Notes under the pieces: generated by a model
The model's database searches: none
What the model was told of the DNA's origin: nothing
What the model saw: only the letters and a program-made list of their open reading frames with translations
Translations under genes and position numbers: made by a program
From: Rhodohalobacter mucosus
GTDB taxonomy: Bacteria > Bacteroidota > Rhodothermia > Balneolales > Balneolaceae
Assembly: GCF_003150675.1 (NCBI RefSeq)
Contig: NZ_QGGB01000010.1
Location: 1 to 64,000, forward strand
DNA length: 64,000 bases
Direction: 5' to 3'
In this document: one piece after another, positions 45,946 through 55,725 of the stretch
Layout of the letters: each line of letters begins with the position of its first letter
Numbering within the stretch: the stretch's first letter is position 1

Positions 45946-47994
45946 TTAATTGGTGAATAATATTCGCAAACCCAGCATAAACCGTCTTTCCGGCATCGGG
46001 TAACCGGTGGTTTCAAAGTAGCCTGCCTGATTCATCCGGTCAAATATATTTTCCCATTTCAGCAGCAGCATAAACCACCGGATACGTGCCGATACATCCA
46101 GGTCGGCCCGATAATAGGAAGGGTTGAAAAACGTATTTGTTCCCCCTCCCTGAAACCGGTTGATATGGGTTGCATGCTGCCACCTGTTAAGGGGCACCAG
46201 ATACTCTGCTGTGCGATAAGCATTCGGTGAAAACAGGCCTGAAATTCCGGCAGTAACAAATGCGGCCCGGTTGAACACATAATTCTTCCAGTACAGGTGC
46301 CCTTTAAGCAACGATCTTTCACCCGCACTGCCAATCAGCGTATTCACGGGGCTCTGCGAGTCTGACAGATACTGCTTCAGGGTGGCAGAGACTTCACCCT
46401 CAAATATTCGGGTATTCAATCCGGCCCACACGGTTGCACTCAGCATCCTGTACAGATCCGCATTTACAAATTGTCCTGATGGATCCACAAAAACCGCTGA
46501 ATTTGTTTCTCTCCAGTCCCCGCGCAGTCCAAATGAAAACCGGCCCAACAATCCTGTTTTAAGCTCACCTCCAATGCTGATCGATTCTTCATCGTTCAGC
46601 CCGGAGTTACCTGAAAAATCGTCCGCTTGCCAATAGAGTGCCTGCAGGTCCGGTGCTTTGCTCAGCAGACCGCCGTAGACAGATAGTTCGGTACCGCGAA
46701 AGGGGGTCAGTGTCAGCCTGCCTGATAATTCCCCCGTATTTCCGGCTTCTCCCAGGGTCTCCAGGCTTCCATTCAGGTAAAGTGCCAGCCGGCTGAAAAT
46801 TCGCTGAGACGCGTCCATGTCAAATCGCCAGCCGAGCCACGAGCTATCTGAAAGATTCTGTTTTTCGGTTTCAAATAGGTAGTAAGCCCGTCCTGTGCCT
46901 TCAAGCTGAAAATCACCCGTACGGAGTTGCTTCCGGGCATAAATTTCTGCCCGGTTGAAGACAGTGGAAACTGTATCGGCCGTATAGCTGAGAGACCATT
47001 TGTCCGTCTGATAATGCAAACCCAGTTCCGTTGACACTTCCTCATCGGGCCTGCCCCTGTGATGAACCTGCAACCAGATATCACTCGATGTACTATTGGA
47101 TTCTGCACCGGGCTGATTGGGTGTCTCCGTAAAGCGGTTGAATGCAAAAAAGGCAGGATCACTAACCGAATAACCAAACGACTCCCTCCGGTCGATTGCA
47201 TTGTTCAGATAACCTGCTTTAACCATCCATAAGGGATTGATCTGATGGTAAAGCAATGCTGCAGCCTGCCGGCCCTCAAGGTCCGACCGCGGGTAACCAA
47301 TTCCATCACGCCTGTCCCAAAAAGAGAGCTCCAGGTTCGTATGCTGTCTCACATTCTGTGTGAAAACAAAGTCCAGGTTTCTGTAATTATATTTTGATTC
47401 ATCGAAATTAAGGTAGGTGCGGGGCTTTGTGAGGTAGTAGTCTTTAAGCCTGACTCGTGATCGGTACGCCGTACCGTAGGCATCTTCCCGGAACATGTAA
47501 ATTTTTTGTGTGGGCAGCCTGTTCCAGTTCATGTTTCCCGTAAGCGGATCGTTCAGCCTCAGTCCTTCCATTTCCAGCTGCATATGGCGTGTTTCGAACG
47601 CGTGAAGTTCAAGCGCATCAAGCCTGCCGGTGGTTCCCATCCTGTAGGTTATCACCCCCTTTTCATCATGATACCGTTCGAAGAAGTTGACCATATTTAT
47701 CCAGCGGATAGTGCTGTCGGTCTCGGCCGTACGAAACGCCGGAGGTGACGTATAGGTCCAGAATATGATGGGCTCCAGCGGCTCTTCCTCGGGTTCCGAA
47801 TCGGCATTCAGTGTATCTGCAAAGGCAGGGTTTAACGTGTCAGGAAAAGCCGCATTGAGTGTATCGGGAAAAGCCGGTTGTACCTGCTGAACGGTATCAG
47901 GCATCGACCGGCTCAGGGTATCCGGCTGAACGGGCGGTATGGTATCCTGCGGCTGGATTAAAAAGACCGATATGAGTACGGCAATCAGGTTCAA
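45946..47994 (-). CDS. putative outer-membrane beta-barrel protein
   Basis: 682 residues. A hydrophobic start (MNLIAVLISVFLI) leads to a proline-rich segment with five PDT/ADT repeats (residues ~24-62: PDTL, PDTV, PDTL, PDTL, ADTL), then an acidic linker and a long barrel region dense in alternating aromatic strands, ending RRFMLGLRILFTN as outer-membrane proteins do. It fits the putative porin or TonB-receptor-like barrels of Bacteroidota; no plug domain is obvious. Its start overlaps the cinA stop by 4 bases. Confidence 0.72.
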   Translation of the reverse strand: MNLIAVLISVFLIQPQDTIPPVQPDTLSRSMPDTVQQVQPAFPDTLNAAFPDTLNPAFADTLNADSEPEEEPLEPIIFWTYTSPPAFRTAETDSTIRWINMVNFFERYHDEKGVITYRMGTTGRLDALELHAFETRHMQLEMEGLRLNDPLTGNMNWNRLPTQKIYMFREDAYGTAYRSRVRLKDYYLTKPRTYLNFDESKYNYRNLDFVFTQNVRQHTNLELSFWDRRDGIGYPRSDLEGRQAAALLYHQINPLWMVKAGYLNNAIDRRESFGYSVSDPAFFAFNRFTETPNQPGAESNSTSSDIWLQVHHRGRPDEEVSTELGLHYQTDKWSLSYTADTVSTVFNRAEIYARKQLRTGDFQLEGTGRAYYLFETEKQNLSDSSWLGWRFDMDASQRIFSRLALYLNGSLETLGEAGNTGELSGRLTLTPFRGTELSVYGGLLSKAPDLQALYWQADDFSGNSGLNDEESISIGGELKTGLLGRFSFGLRGDWRETNSAVFVDPSGQFVNADLYRMLSATVWAGLNTRIFEGEVSATLKQYLSDSQSPVNTLIGSAGERSLLKGHLYWKNYVFNRAAFVTAGISGLFSPNAYRTAEYLVPLNRWQHATHINRFQGGGTNTFFNPSYYRADLDVSARIRWFMLLLKWENIFDRMNQAGYFETTGYPMPERRFMLGLRILFTN

Positions 47995-49277
47995 AGAGTC
48001 ACCGGTTTCAGATTATAGGGATAACCATCCAGTCCAAGCAGCCTGCGGCGAACCGTTTCAAGAACAATGGTGACCGTTCTCTCTTTGTTGAGCAGTCGGT
48101 CGCTGGTCAGTACCGCCTTCAGCGCAAACCGTTCATCCCCGATCCGAAAACCCATCCATACAGTTCCGACCGGCTTCTCCGGCGTACCGCCGCCCGGGCC
48201 TGCAATTCCCGTGGTTGAGACCCCGATATCCGCATTGAAATGCCGTGAAACGCCGGCCGCCATCTGTATTGCCACCTGTGCACTTACAGCTCCGAAATTG
48301 TCCAGGTGCGTCTCATTAACCCCAAGCTGATTTACTTTGATATCGTTTGCGTAGGCCACGATGCCGCCTTTCATATACCGGCTGCTTCCCGGAATATCGG
48401 TGATTCTGTTTGACAATAATCCACCCGTACAGCTTTCAGCCGCCGCGAGGGTCAGGTTTTGTTCGGCAAGCATTTCACCGAGAACATCTGCCAGTTCAAG
48501 GTCACGGCCTTCGCCCCAGATAAGATCACCAACCTGCTCGTACAATTTTGACTCAAGCTTGTCCAGCTTCCTTTTCGCCGATAGCTCATCCTCTGCGCTT
48601 GCACTGATCCGGATGGTAACTCCTGCGGCACCGGGCAAAAAAGCGGCACTGACCCCATTATTCAGATAACTTCCCAGGTCGCCGATCTGTTCACTCAGGC
48701 TGCTTTCCGGAACCCCGGACGTTTTAAAATACCGGGTAACCCAAACATCCTGTCCCGGAAATTCAGCCTCTGCTTTTTCCAGCACCCGCTTTTCCATCAG
48801 AAAAGTCATCTCATGCGGTACACCGGGCAGAACTGCTGCCGCATTTCCATTATGCTTAAACCAAAGCCCCGGTGCCGTACCCTTATTGTTAAAGAGAACC
48901 TCACACCCCTCAGGTATCATAGCCTGTTCTGCGTTCGACCGGCTGAATGTGAAGTTGCGGCGCTTGAAAATATCCCTGATATGCTTGATAACCCGGTCGT
49001 CTTCAACCATATCCGAACCCAAAAGATCAGCAACCACTTTTTTTGTGATATCGTCATGCGTAGGCCCCAGGCCACCCGTGGCGATGGTAAGATCTGCATA
49101 TGACGTCGCTTCTTCCAGCTTTGACTTGATCAGCTCATAATCGTCCGGTATCGTAAATACCTGTTCCACGCGAAAACCCCATTCGGTGAGCATCGCCCCA
49201 ATGCGCGATGCGTTTGTGTTCACCGTATCACCTATCAATAATTCATTGCCGATAGAAATAATGCACGCTTTTCTCAT
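47991..49277 (-). CDS. cinA: CinA family protein (nicotinamide-nucleotide amidase)
   Basis: 428 residues. The N-terminal molybdopterin-binding-like domain (IISIGNELLIGDTVNTNASR, TGGLGPTHDDITK) and the C-terminal PncC-type amidase (AAAESCTGGLLSNRITDIPG, STTGIAGPGGGTPEKPVG) are both present. It recycles NMN and ADP-ribose-type damaged nucleotides and is often linked to competence. First gene of the cinA-barrel-ftsX group on the minus strand. Confidence 0.92.
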   Translation of the reverse strand: MRKACIISIGNELLIGDTVNTNASRIGAMLTEWGFRVEQVFTIPDDYELIKSKLEEATSYADLTIATGGLGPTHDDITKKVVADLLGSDMVEDDRVIKHIRDIFKRRNFTFSRSNAEQAMIPEGCEVLFNNKGTAPGLWFKHNGNAAAVLPGVPHEMTFLMEKRVLEKAEAEFPGQDVWVTRYFKTSGVPESSLSEQIGDLGSYLNNGVSAAFLPGAAGVTIRISASAEDELSAKRKLDKLESKLYEQVGDLIWGEGRDLELADVLGEMLAEQNLTLAAAESCTGGLLSNRITDIPGSSRYMKGGIVAYANDIKVNQLGVNETHLDNFGAVSAQVAIQMAAGVSRHFNADIGVSTTGIAGPGGGTPEKPVGTVWMGFRIGDERFALKAVLTSDRLLNKERTVTIVLETVRRRLLGLDGYPYNLKPVTL

Positions 49278-49393
49278 AAGAGATGAAAATAGGAGTTTCG
49301 GATGCTTGTATGAAATTTTTAGAGCGAACGACCCAGATAGAAAATCAACGGGTTCACTTTCAAATTGTTTGTTAAGAATGTTTACCTTTCAGC

Positions 49394-49990
49394 GTGAAAC
49401 GTTTACCGAACATATTGAGCAGTTTTCGGATGGCGATGGCCCCTGTCTTTTTGCTACTCTACATCCAGGATGACATCTGGCTGAGGGGAATTAGTCTGGT
49501 TATTTTTGCCGTTGCCGCACTCACCGATTTTTTTGACGGTTATATTGCCCGGAAGTACCGGGTTGAAAGCAAGTTCGGGATTTTTCTGGATCCTCTCGCA
49601 GACAAATTTCTGACGATAGCCGGGTTTGTTTGCCTTCCTTTTCTGAGCCCGGAGCAGTTTCCCTGGTGGGCTATTGTGCTTATTGTTATACGAGATCTGG
49701 GCATCACCGGGCTTCGCATTTTTGCTGACAGACGGAACCTGACCATGCAGACCCGTTCCTCTGCAAAAGTCAAAACAGCCATACAGATGATTTATTTATA
49801 TACAGCACTGCTCTTTGGTTTTCTTGTGCTTTTCGGGGGAGGTTTTGGAGAGATGGTTCGGTCTGTTTACGAACTGGATCTGTTTTACTGGGGTATGATC
49901 GCAGTTACAGCAATCACCGTCTATTCCGGCATTGAATACCTGGCTGTTAACAGAAAAATGTTTGTTACTACTGCGGGAAAGAATGCTTAG
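49394..49990 (+). CDS. pgsA: CDP-diacylglycerol-glycerol-3-phosphate 3-phosphatidyltransferase
   Basis: 198 residues with several membrane segments. The CDP-alcohol phosphotransferase motif is present as TDFFDGYIARKYRVESKFG...LDPLADK (DGxxAR...GxxxDxxxD). It makes phosphatidylglycerol phosphate. Its stop overlaps the pgpA start by 8 bases, so the two consecutive steps of phosphatidylglycerol synthesis are encoded together. Confidence 0.92.
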   Translation: MKRLPNILSSFRMAMAPVFLLLYIQDDIWLRGISLVIFAVAALTDFFDGYIARKYRVESKFGIFLDPLADKFLTIAGFVCLPFLSPEQFPWWAIVLIVIRDLGITGLRIFADRRNLTMQTRSSAKVKTAIQMIYLYTALLFGFLVLFGGGFGEMVRSVYELDLFYWGMIAVTAITVYSGIEYLAVNRKMFVTTAGKNA

Positions 49991-50462
49991 CAGTCCCAAA
50001 ATACTGACCGGTACCTTATTGGGTATTGGATTTCTACCAAAAGCTCCCGGAACCTGGGCAAGCGCGGCAACGCTACCGTTGCTCTATTTTTCCTGGCTTT
50101 TATCTCCCATGTGGGGAATTCCTGCATTTGCATTCATCGCCATCATTCTTTCGCTATGGGCTGCCGATCACAATATTCATGAATTTGGGGATGATCCTCC
50201 AGAGTTTGTTATGGATGAATGTGCAGGCCAGGCACTCGTATTTGTACCAGTTGCGCTTCTTCACTCATCTTTTCCGGATCTCTTCCACTTATTTACAGGT
50301 TTCTTCTTTTTCAGGGTATTTGATATCCTGAAACCGTTCGGAGTTGACCGTCTTCAGAAATTACCGGGAAAATTTGGTATATTGGGTGATGATCTTTTGG
50401 CGGGTTTATATGCTACGATCTGTACGGAACTGATCCTTACGCTAAAGGCTACCCTTTTCTAA
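49983..50462 (+). CDS. pgpA: phosphatidylglycerophosphatase A
   Basis: About 159 residues from the ATG at 49983 (MLSSPKILTG). Seen: GFLPKAPGTWASAATLPL, DDPPEFVMDECAGQAL and RVFDILKPFGVDRLQKLPGK...GILGDDLLAGLYA, all diagnostic of PgpA, which dephosphorylates phosphatidylglycerol phosphate. The upstream ATG at 49932 belongs to the pgsA coding region and is not used. Confidence 0.93.
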   Translation: MLSSPKILTGTLLGIGFLPKAPGTWASAATLPLLYFSWLLSPMWGIPAFAFIAIILSLWAADHNIHEFGDDPPEFVMDECAGQALVFVPVALLHSSFPDLFHLFTGFFFFRVFDILKPFGVDRLQKLPGKFGILGDDLLAGLYATICTELILTLKATLF

Positions 50463-50571
50463 ATAAATATATCCATAACAGACGCTTAATTTCAGTTTTG
50501 TAACTTATACCGGATAACGGAAAAAAAGAAAATAAGGCCGTTTCCCTTTTTACTGATAAAGAAGACAAGGC

Positions 50572-51237
50572 ATGACAGATACAACAGAAAACTATATAAT
50601 TCTCGACCCGGACTTTGCAAGAAAAATTGCCAAACACCTGCTCGACATCAATGCAGTGGTTTTGCGTCCCAACGAACCGTTTACATGGGCATCCGGATGG
50701 AACTCACCCATTTACTGCGATAACCGGTTAACGCTCCGCTACCCGGAAATAAGAAAAGAAATTTCACAAGGACTCATCCGCATTATCGAAAAGCATTTTT
50801 CCGATGTGGATGTGATAACCGGCACAGCCACAGCGGGTATTCCGCATGCCGCCTGGGTTGCAGGTTCACTGAATAAACCTCTGGCCTATGTAAGGGCCAA
50901 AGCCAAATCCTACGGACTCGGCAATCAAATAGAGGGCGGGGTAGACAAGGGACAGTCAACGCTTGTTATCGAAGACCTTATCTCAACCGGCGGCTCGGCA
51001 GTATCCGTAATCGAAGCCCTGCAGTTTATCGGCGCTGAAGTTCGCGGTGTACTAAGTATCTTTACGTATGGATTTGAAAAAGCCACGGAAAAGTTCAACA
51101 ACCTCAACATCCCCGTTTATTGCCTCACAGACTATCAGACGCTGATTGAAGTGGCCGTCGATGAGGGCAGAATCGAGGAAAATGATCTTGATCTGCTGAA
51201 TGCCTGGAGAGAAAACCCTTCTGAATGGCCGAATTGA
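50572..51237 (+). CDS. pyrE: orotate phosphoribosyltransferase
   Basis: 221 residues. The type I phosphoribosyltransferase fold shows FTWASGWNSPIYCDNRL, GTATAGIPHAAWVA, YVRAKAKSYGLGNQIEGG and the PRPP loop TLVIEDLISTGGSAVSVI. It forms OMP in pyrimidine synthesis. The next gene overlaps its end by 13 bases. Confidence 0.95.
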   Translation: MTDTTENYIILDPDFARKIAKHLLDINAVVLRPNEPFTWASGWNSPIYCDNRLTLRYPEIRKEISQGLIRIIEKHFSDVDVITGTATAGIPHAAWVAGSLNKPLAYVRAKAKSYGLGNQIEGGVDKGQSTLVIEDLISTGGSAVSVIEALQFIGAEVRGVLSIFTYGFEKATEKFNNLNIPVYCLTDYQTLIEVAVDEGRIEENDLDLLNAWRENPSEWPN

Positions 51238-51695
51238 ACAAATCCGAGATTTACGAATTCACAGCTGCGGCTTCTGCACTGGCGCTGATTACCGGGCATA
51301 AACTGGCCAGGAACTTCCGCTATTACCGATCTTCTGAACCCGACATTATTCGCAGGGATAACCTGATTTCTCTGTGTATTTCCATCCGTAAGGACGCCTT
51401 CAGCCTTCACAATATGATGTGCAGCGCCGACAAGAAGCCGTCATTTTTTGTAGCCCTTGCAGGCCGGATCAGCGACAGGCTCGAAGAGCTGCACCGGAAA
51501 CTTCTGTTTTTTGAACCCGGTTCCATAACAGACGCTATAGAGATTATTGACCGGCAGCGTACTTTCTGGAAAAGATGCGACGATGAGCTTTTTTATGAAA
51601 ACGGCCTGATTGACCGGCTTGAAAATGATGTACCGGAAGCCATGTTAAAAATTGAGGTACTGCTGAAACAATTACCCCGTTATGTAATCCTGTAA
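51225..51695 (+). CDS. hypothetical helical protein overlapping pyrE
   Basis: 156 residues, mostly helical by pattern, with paired arginine/cysteine-rich segments (IRRDNLISLCISIRKDAF, IIDRQRTFWKRCDDELFY) and no signal peptide or membrane segment. I do not recognise it. Its 13-base overlap with pyrE makes co-translation likely, although no functional link to pyrimidine synthesis is visible. Confidence 0.65.
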   Translation: MAELNKSEIYEFTAAASALALITGHKLARNFRYYRSSEPDIIRRDNLISLCISIRKDAFSLHNMMCSADKKPSFFVALAGRISDRLEELHRKLLFFEPGSITDAIEIIDRQRTFWKRCDDELFYENGLIDRLENDVPEAMLKIEVLLKQLPRYVIL

Positions 51696-51824
51696 AAGGA
51701 GTGCCGGTCTTCAATTTTGCATGATCCCAGGCTTTTGGACAGGTGCATGCAGCTCCGGCGCGCAATGATTTGGCACAAAAACCAATTTTAAAGTAAACCG
51801 TTTAATCTGACTCAATTCAACCTG

Positions 51825-52625
51825 ATGAAAAAGCTTTTATTCCCACTGATTCTTTTGATAACCACCGGCTGCCTGAACTCTTCCGTTGAGGAGTACGATG
51901 ATACGGCTGATCTCGCCTTCTATGAGGAGTTCAGTCAGCGGGACGATGTAGAGCAAACCAACAGCGGCCTGCTTTACCGTATTATTGAGCCGGGTGAGGG
52001 AGATTCACCCGATGAGAACCTGTTCAGCTTTGTTCGTTATGAAGGCAGTTCCGTAGATGGCGAGGTCGCATTTTCCACTAACGAAGAACTTGATATTTTC
52101 CTGCCCGAAGAGATGACCACATTCAGAGGCCTTGCAGAAGGCATTCAGCTGATGTCTGCCGGTGCAGAGTACGAATTTGTTCTGCCATCCAACCTTGCCA
52201 CGGGCGACGGCAGGGTATTTTCTTTTAATATGGAACTCGACTCTTTCCTGATTGAACCGGATGAGTTTCTCAGCCAGAATGCGCAAAATCAGGACATCAC
52301 GGAAACAAACAGCGGCCTTCAGTACCGGATTATTACGGAGGGACAGGGAGAGGCACCTCAGGAAGATGACGCAGTTAGCGTGAATTACACCGGCAGTTAT
52401 ACGAACGGTTTTGTATTTGACGAGTCACAGGATGGTCCGGTTCAATTCTCCGTATCATCCGTTATACCCGGATTCAGAGAGGGTCTGCAGCTGATGGCTC
52501 CGGGTTCAGTCTATGAAATTTTTATACCGTCCGATATCGGTTACGGTACAAATCCCCCTCAGGGAATACTGCCGGGAGCCGTTCTTGTATTTGAGATTGA
52601 ACTTGTTGAAATCGTGGAGCCATAA
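51825..52625 (+). CDS. lipoprotein with two FKBP-type domains
   Basis: 266 residues. Lipoprotein signal (LILLITTGCLNS), then two tandem FKBP-like units of ~100 residues. The second (NSGLQYRIITEGQGEAP..., VSVNYTGSYTNGFVFDES, VIPGFREGLQLMAPGSVYEI, IPSDIGYGTNPPQGILPGAV) is a complete peptidyl-prolyl isomerase domain. The first keeps NSGLLYRIIEPGEGDSP and GLAEGIQLMSAGAEYEFVLP but lacks the YxG and YGxxxxxxIPxxxxLxF core, so it is probably inactive and structural. It acts outside the cytoplasm as a folding aid. Confidence 0.88.
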   Translation: MKKLLFPLILLITTGCLNSSVEEYDDTADLAFYEEFSQRDDVEQTNSGLLYRIIEPGEGDSPDENLFSFVRYEGSSVDGEVAFSTNEELDIFLPEEMTTFRGLAEGIQLMSAGAEYEFVLPSNLATGDGRVFSFNMELDSFLIEPDEFLSQNAQNQDITETNSGLQYRIITEGQGEAPQEDDAVSVNYTGSYTNGFVFDESQDGPVQFSVSSVIPGFREGLQLMAPGSVYEIFIPSDIGYGTNPPQGILPGAVLVFEIELVEIVEP

Positions 52626-52665
52626 CAAACACTGACTCCGGCGACAAACCAAACAATATTTACAG

Positions 52666-54027
52666 ATGAATCTTTTTCTGAAAAATTTCATCCTTCTTCT
52701 TGTCGCTGCCATCCTCTTTTGGGGCTGCGATGCAGTATCTGTCACCAATCCGGGCGACGATGACGATGAGGATACCCTGGTCGCATCAACAATTATTGGC
52801 GGATCGGCTGACGATACAGCCGCTTCCGTCATCAGAACCTCTGATGAAGGCTTTCTGGTTGTAGGATCATTTACTTCTGTAAATGGTGATTTTGGGGGGT
52901 TGTCTGTCGGGTCACAAGATATGTACGCCGCAAAACTGAATGCTGACGGAGAGGTAGCCTGGATCAGGTCTTTTGGCGGCAACAACATGGACGGTGCCAC
53001 CGATGTGCTTGAGGATACGGAAGGAAATTTTGTAATTGCAGGTTATTCGGCCAGCAATACTGGCACATTCAGCGGACTGAGCAGGGGAAACCGGGATATT
53101 GCCCTGGTCAAAATTTCAGCAGATGGCACGTTTATCTGGGCCCGAACATATGGCGGATTCAATGACGAGGAGGCAACGGCTGTTGCAGAGGGTCCTGAGG
53201 GAGGGTATGTCATTACAGGGTATACCCGGTCGATTGACGGTAACTTTTCATTTCGAAACAATACCAGCTCCGATATTTTTTTAATCCTAACCGATTTCAA
53301 CGGGCAGCCGGCCTGGTTCAGATCCTATGGTGGAACGTCCGACGACGAAGGAACAGACCTGACCATCAGCATTCAAAACAGAATCGCGGTTACCGGCTCC
53401 TTCAGCTCAACAGACGGTACATTCGGTAATGTACAGCCCGGCCAGACCAGCTTTTTCATACTTGAGTCGGAACTGAACGGTGCCCTCTTTGCTGTTACGA
53501 CCTATGGCGGGTCGGGTGTCGATATAGGCAATTCCATCATTTCCACCACAGACGGCGGATTTGCAATTGCAGGTACCAGCAGCTCCAATACATTTCATTT
53601 CGACTCAATCAACCGCGGCGGTTTTGACGCATTCATTATGAAACTGAACACGGCGCGGGCCATTGAGTGGGTAAGCACCTATGGAGGATCGGGCATTGAC
53701 AGGGCTTCCGGCCTGACCGAAACTGCAGACGGATTCTACAGGATTGCGGGTGAAACGACCTCACCTGACGGCGATATTGCCGGCCTGAACAAGGGCGGCT
53801 TCGACCTTTTTCTGCTGACAGCAGACGGTGACGGAACCTCACTTTTTAGTGTCCGACTGGGCGGCAGCAATGATGAACGAGCTACTGAACTGATTGAGCT
53901 CGACAATGGTGACTTTGCACTTTCAGGCTTTACCCGCTCCTCAGACGGGGATTTCAGCTCCCGCAGCGGATCCGATAACGATGCTCTGTTTATTTTTGGC
54001 AATCCCGATCCTGAATCCGGTGAGTAG
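52666..54027 (+). CDS. seven-repeat beta-propeller-like lipoprotein
   Basis: 453 residues. A lipobox (FWGCDA) precedes a short acidic linker and seven repeats of ~59 residues, each starting YGG/GGS with a following D and holding GG/EGF or GGFxIAG strands and a DxxLxKL or DAFIMKL core (for example TYGGSGVDIGNSIISTTDGG). Seven such units suggest a seven-bladed propeller of the SBBP/delta-60-like type exposed on the cell envelope. Ligand unknown. It lies 40 bases after the FKBP gene. Confidence 0.75.
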   Translation: MNLFLKNFILLLVAAILFWGCDAVSVTNPGDDDDEDTLVASTIIGGSADDTAASVIRTSDEGFLVVGSFTSVNGDFGGLSVGSQDMYAAKLNADGEVAWIRSFGGNNMDGATDVLEDTEGNFVIAGYSASNTGTFSGLSRGNRDIALVKISADGTFIWARTYGGFNDEEATAVAEGPEGGYVITGYTRSIDGNFSFRNNTSSDIFLILTDFNGQPAWFRSYGGTSDDEGTDLTISIQNRIAVTGSFSSTDGTFGNVQPGQTSFFILESELNGALFAVTTYGGSGVDIGNSIISTTDGGFAIAGTSSSNTFHFDSINRGGFDAFIMKLNTARAIEWVSTYGGSGIDRASGLTETADGFYRIAGETTSPDGDIAGLNKGGFDLFLLTADGDGTSLFSVRLGGSNDERATELIELDNGDFALSGFTRSSDGDFSSRSGSDNDALFIFGNPDPESGE

Positions 54028-54225
54028 CTTGCCTCTTCGACGCGATTTATCCGGTTGAACAGCCTTTGGCTCAGAATGAGTGATGAGCCGCGCCCGACTG
54101 TACTGAGGATTGGAGACTGATGGGATCGCGATTAACCGGGAGAATGGTGACAACCGCTGTGATATTTTGTATCTTTTCGCTCGCTGAATTCCGAGAACTT
54201 CCAAAATGATGTGCAAACCGGATAG

Positions 54226-55587
54226 ATGGATAACAAACGATTTTACATAGAGACCTACGGCTGCCAGATGAACTTCGCCGATACCGAAGTTGTAAACTCC
54301 ATTCTGATGGACAATGGCATGGATCCGGTTCAGTCTGCCGAAGAAGCGGATATCATCTTTGTGAACACCTGTTCTATCCGGGAAAACGCTGAAACCCGTG
54401 TCTGGAACCGGCTGAAGGAGTTTAGATCACTTAAAAAAGAAAAGGGTGAGCTGACGGTCGGCGTGATGGGTTGCATGGCGGAGAGGATCAAGGAACAAAT
54501 TATTGAACAGGAGCAGCTGGTGGATATTGTCGTGGGACCTGATGCCTACCGTGACATTCCCAATCTGCTCAAAGAAGTACACGACGGCCGGAAGGCGGTC
54601 AATGTGCTGCTCTCACTTGAAGAAACCTATGCGGATATCACTCCGGTTCGAACCAGCGGCAACGGTGTTACGGCGTTTGTATCTATCATGCGCGGATGCG
54701 ACAATATGTGTGCATTTTGCGTGGTGCCCTTTACGCGCGGACGCGAACGAAGCCGGCCGATGAGCAGCATACTCAGGGAAGTTGAACAGCTTCGCGAACA
54801 GGGATACAAGGAAGTAACCCTTCTTGGCCAGAATGTAAACTCATACAATTACGAGGGCATTGATTTTACAAGGCTGATGGATGAGGCCAGCAGGGCCAAT
54901 CCCGAAATCCGTTTCCGGTTCTCATCTCCCCACCCCAAGGATTTTCCGGAACCACTTCTTCATCTCATTGCGGAACGCCCGAACCTGTGCAATTATATCC
55001 ATATACCGGCGCAGGCCGGCAGCGATACCATGCTTGAGAGAATGCGCCGCCCCTATACCCGAGAACAGTATTTGAAGCTTATTGATCGCATGAGAGAGAT
55101 TATTCCGGGTGTATCACTCTCAACGGATATTATCGCCGGCTTTTGTGATGAAACCGAAGAGGAGCACCAGGCAACCATGAGTCTGATGAAGATTGTGGAG
55201 TACGATCTGGCCTACATGTTCGCCTATTCCGAACGCGAACGGACCCTCGCTCACCGTAAATATGAGGACAATGTTCCGGAGGAAGTGAAAAAACGGCGAT
55301 TATCAGAGATCATCAAACAGCAGATGAATATACAGCAGAAAAGCAATGAGGCCGAGGCCGGCCGGCGGCATCTGGTGCTGGTTGAAGGTGAAAGCAAGCG
55401 ATCGGACCAGCAGCTATCAGGCCGAACCGATACCAATAAAATGGTGGTTTTTGATCGTCTCGATTTTGGAAAAGGAGACTACGTAGAAGTTGAAATCACG
55501 GGAAGCACCTCTGCTACACTATTCGCAAAACCCGTCAGGAAAAGCTCCATTGCCGAATTTCATGCCGGGCAAGCCGTGCCCGCGTAA
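54226..55587 (+). CDS. miaB: tRNA-2-methylthio-N6-dimethylallyladenosine synthase
   Basis: 453 residues with the three MiaB parts: the N-terminal MTTase domain ([20 protein letters not shown], with three cysteines for a second cluster), the radical SAM motif [20 protein letters not shown] (CxxxCxxC), and a C-terminal TRAM domain ([20 protein letters not shown]). It methylthiolates A37 of tRNAs reading UNN codons. Convergent with the DUF4382 gene across a bidirectional terminator. Confidence 0.96.
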   Translation: MDNKRFYIETYGCQMNFADTEVVNSILMDNGMDPVQSAEEADIIFVNTCSIRENAETRVWNRLKEFRSLKKEKGELTVGVMGCMAERIKEQIIEQEQLVDIVVGPDAYRDIPNLLKEVHDGRKAVNVLLSLEETYADITPVRTSGNGVTAFVSIMRGCDNMCAFCVVPFTRGRERSRPMSSILREVEQLREQGYKEVTLLGQNVNSYNYEGIDFTRLMDEASRANPEIRFRFSSPHPKDFPEPLLHLIAERPNLCNYIHIPAQAGSDTMLERMRRPYTREQYLKLIDRMREIIPGVSLSTDIIAGFCDETEEEHQATMSLMKIVEYDLAYMFAYSERERTLAHRKYEDNVPEEVKKRRLSEIIKQQMNIQQKSNEAEAGRRHLVLVEGESKRSDQQLSGRTDTNKMVVFDRLDFGKGDYVEVEITGSTSATLFAKPVRKSSIAEFHAGQAVPA

Positions 55588-55652
55588 GGCACATTTTTTT
55601 TATAGATTGGCAAACTATTTTCACACTTATACTTTTGCGTTCGAAAAAGTAT

Positions 55653-55688
55653 AAAAAAACCTGCCATTTAATCACCGGCAGGTTTTTC
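55653..55688. terminator. bidirectional terminator between miaB and the DUF4382 gene
   Basis: Stem AAACCTGCC (55657-55665) / GGCAGGTTT (55677-55685) with T-runs on both sides (TTTTT on plus, TTTTTTT on minus). It serves the convergent miaB and 55726-56526 genes. Confidence 0.9.
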
Positions 55689-55725
55689 TACTTCTCTCTC
55701 AACATCGAATTAAAACAGTCAACCA

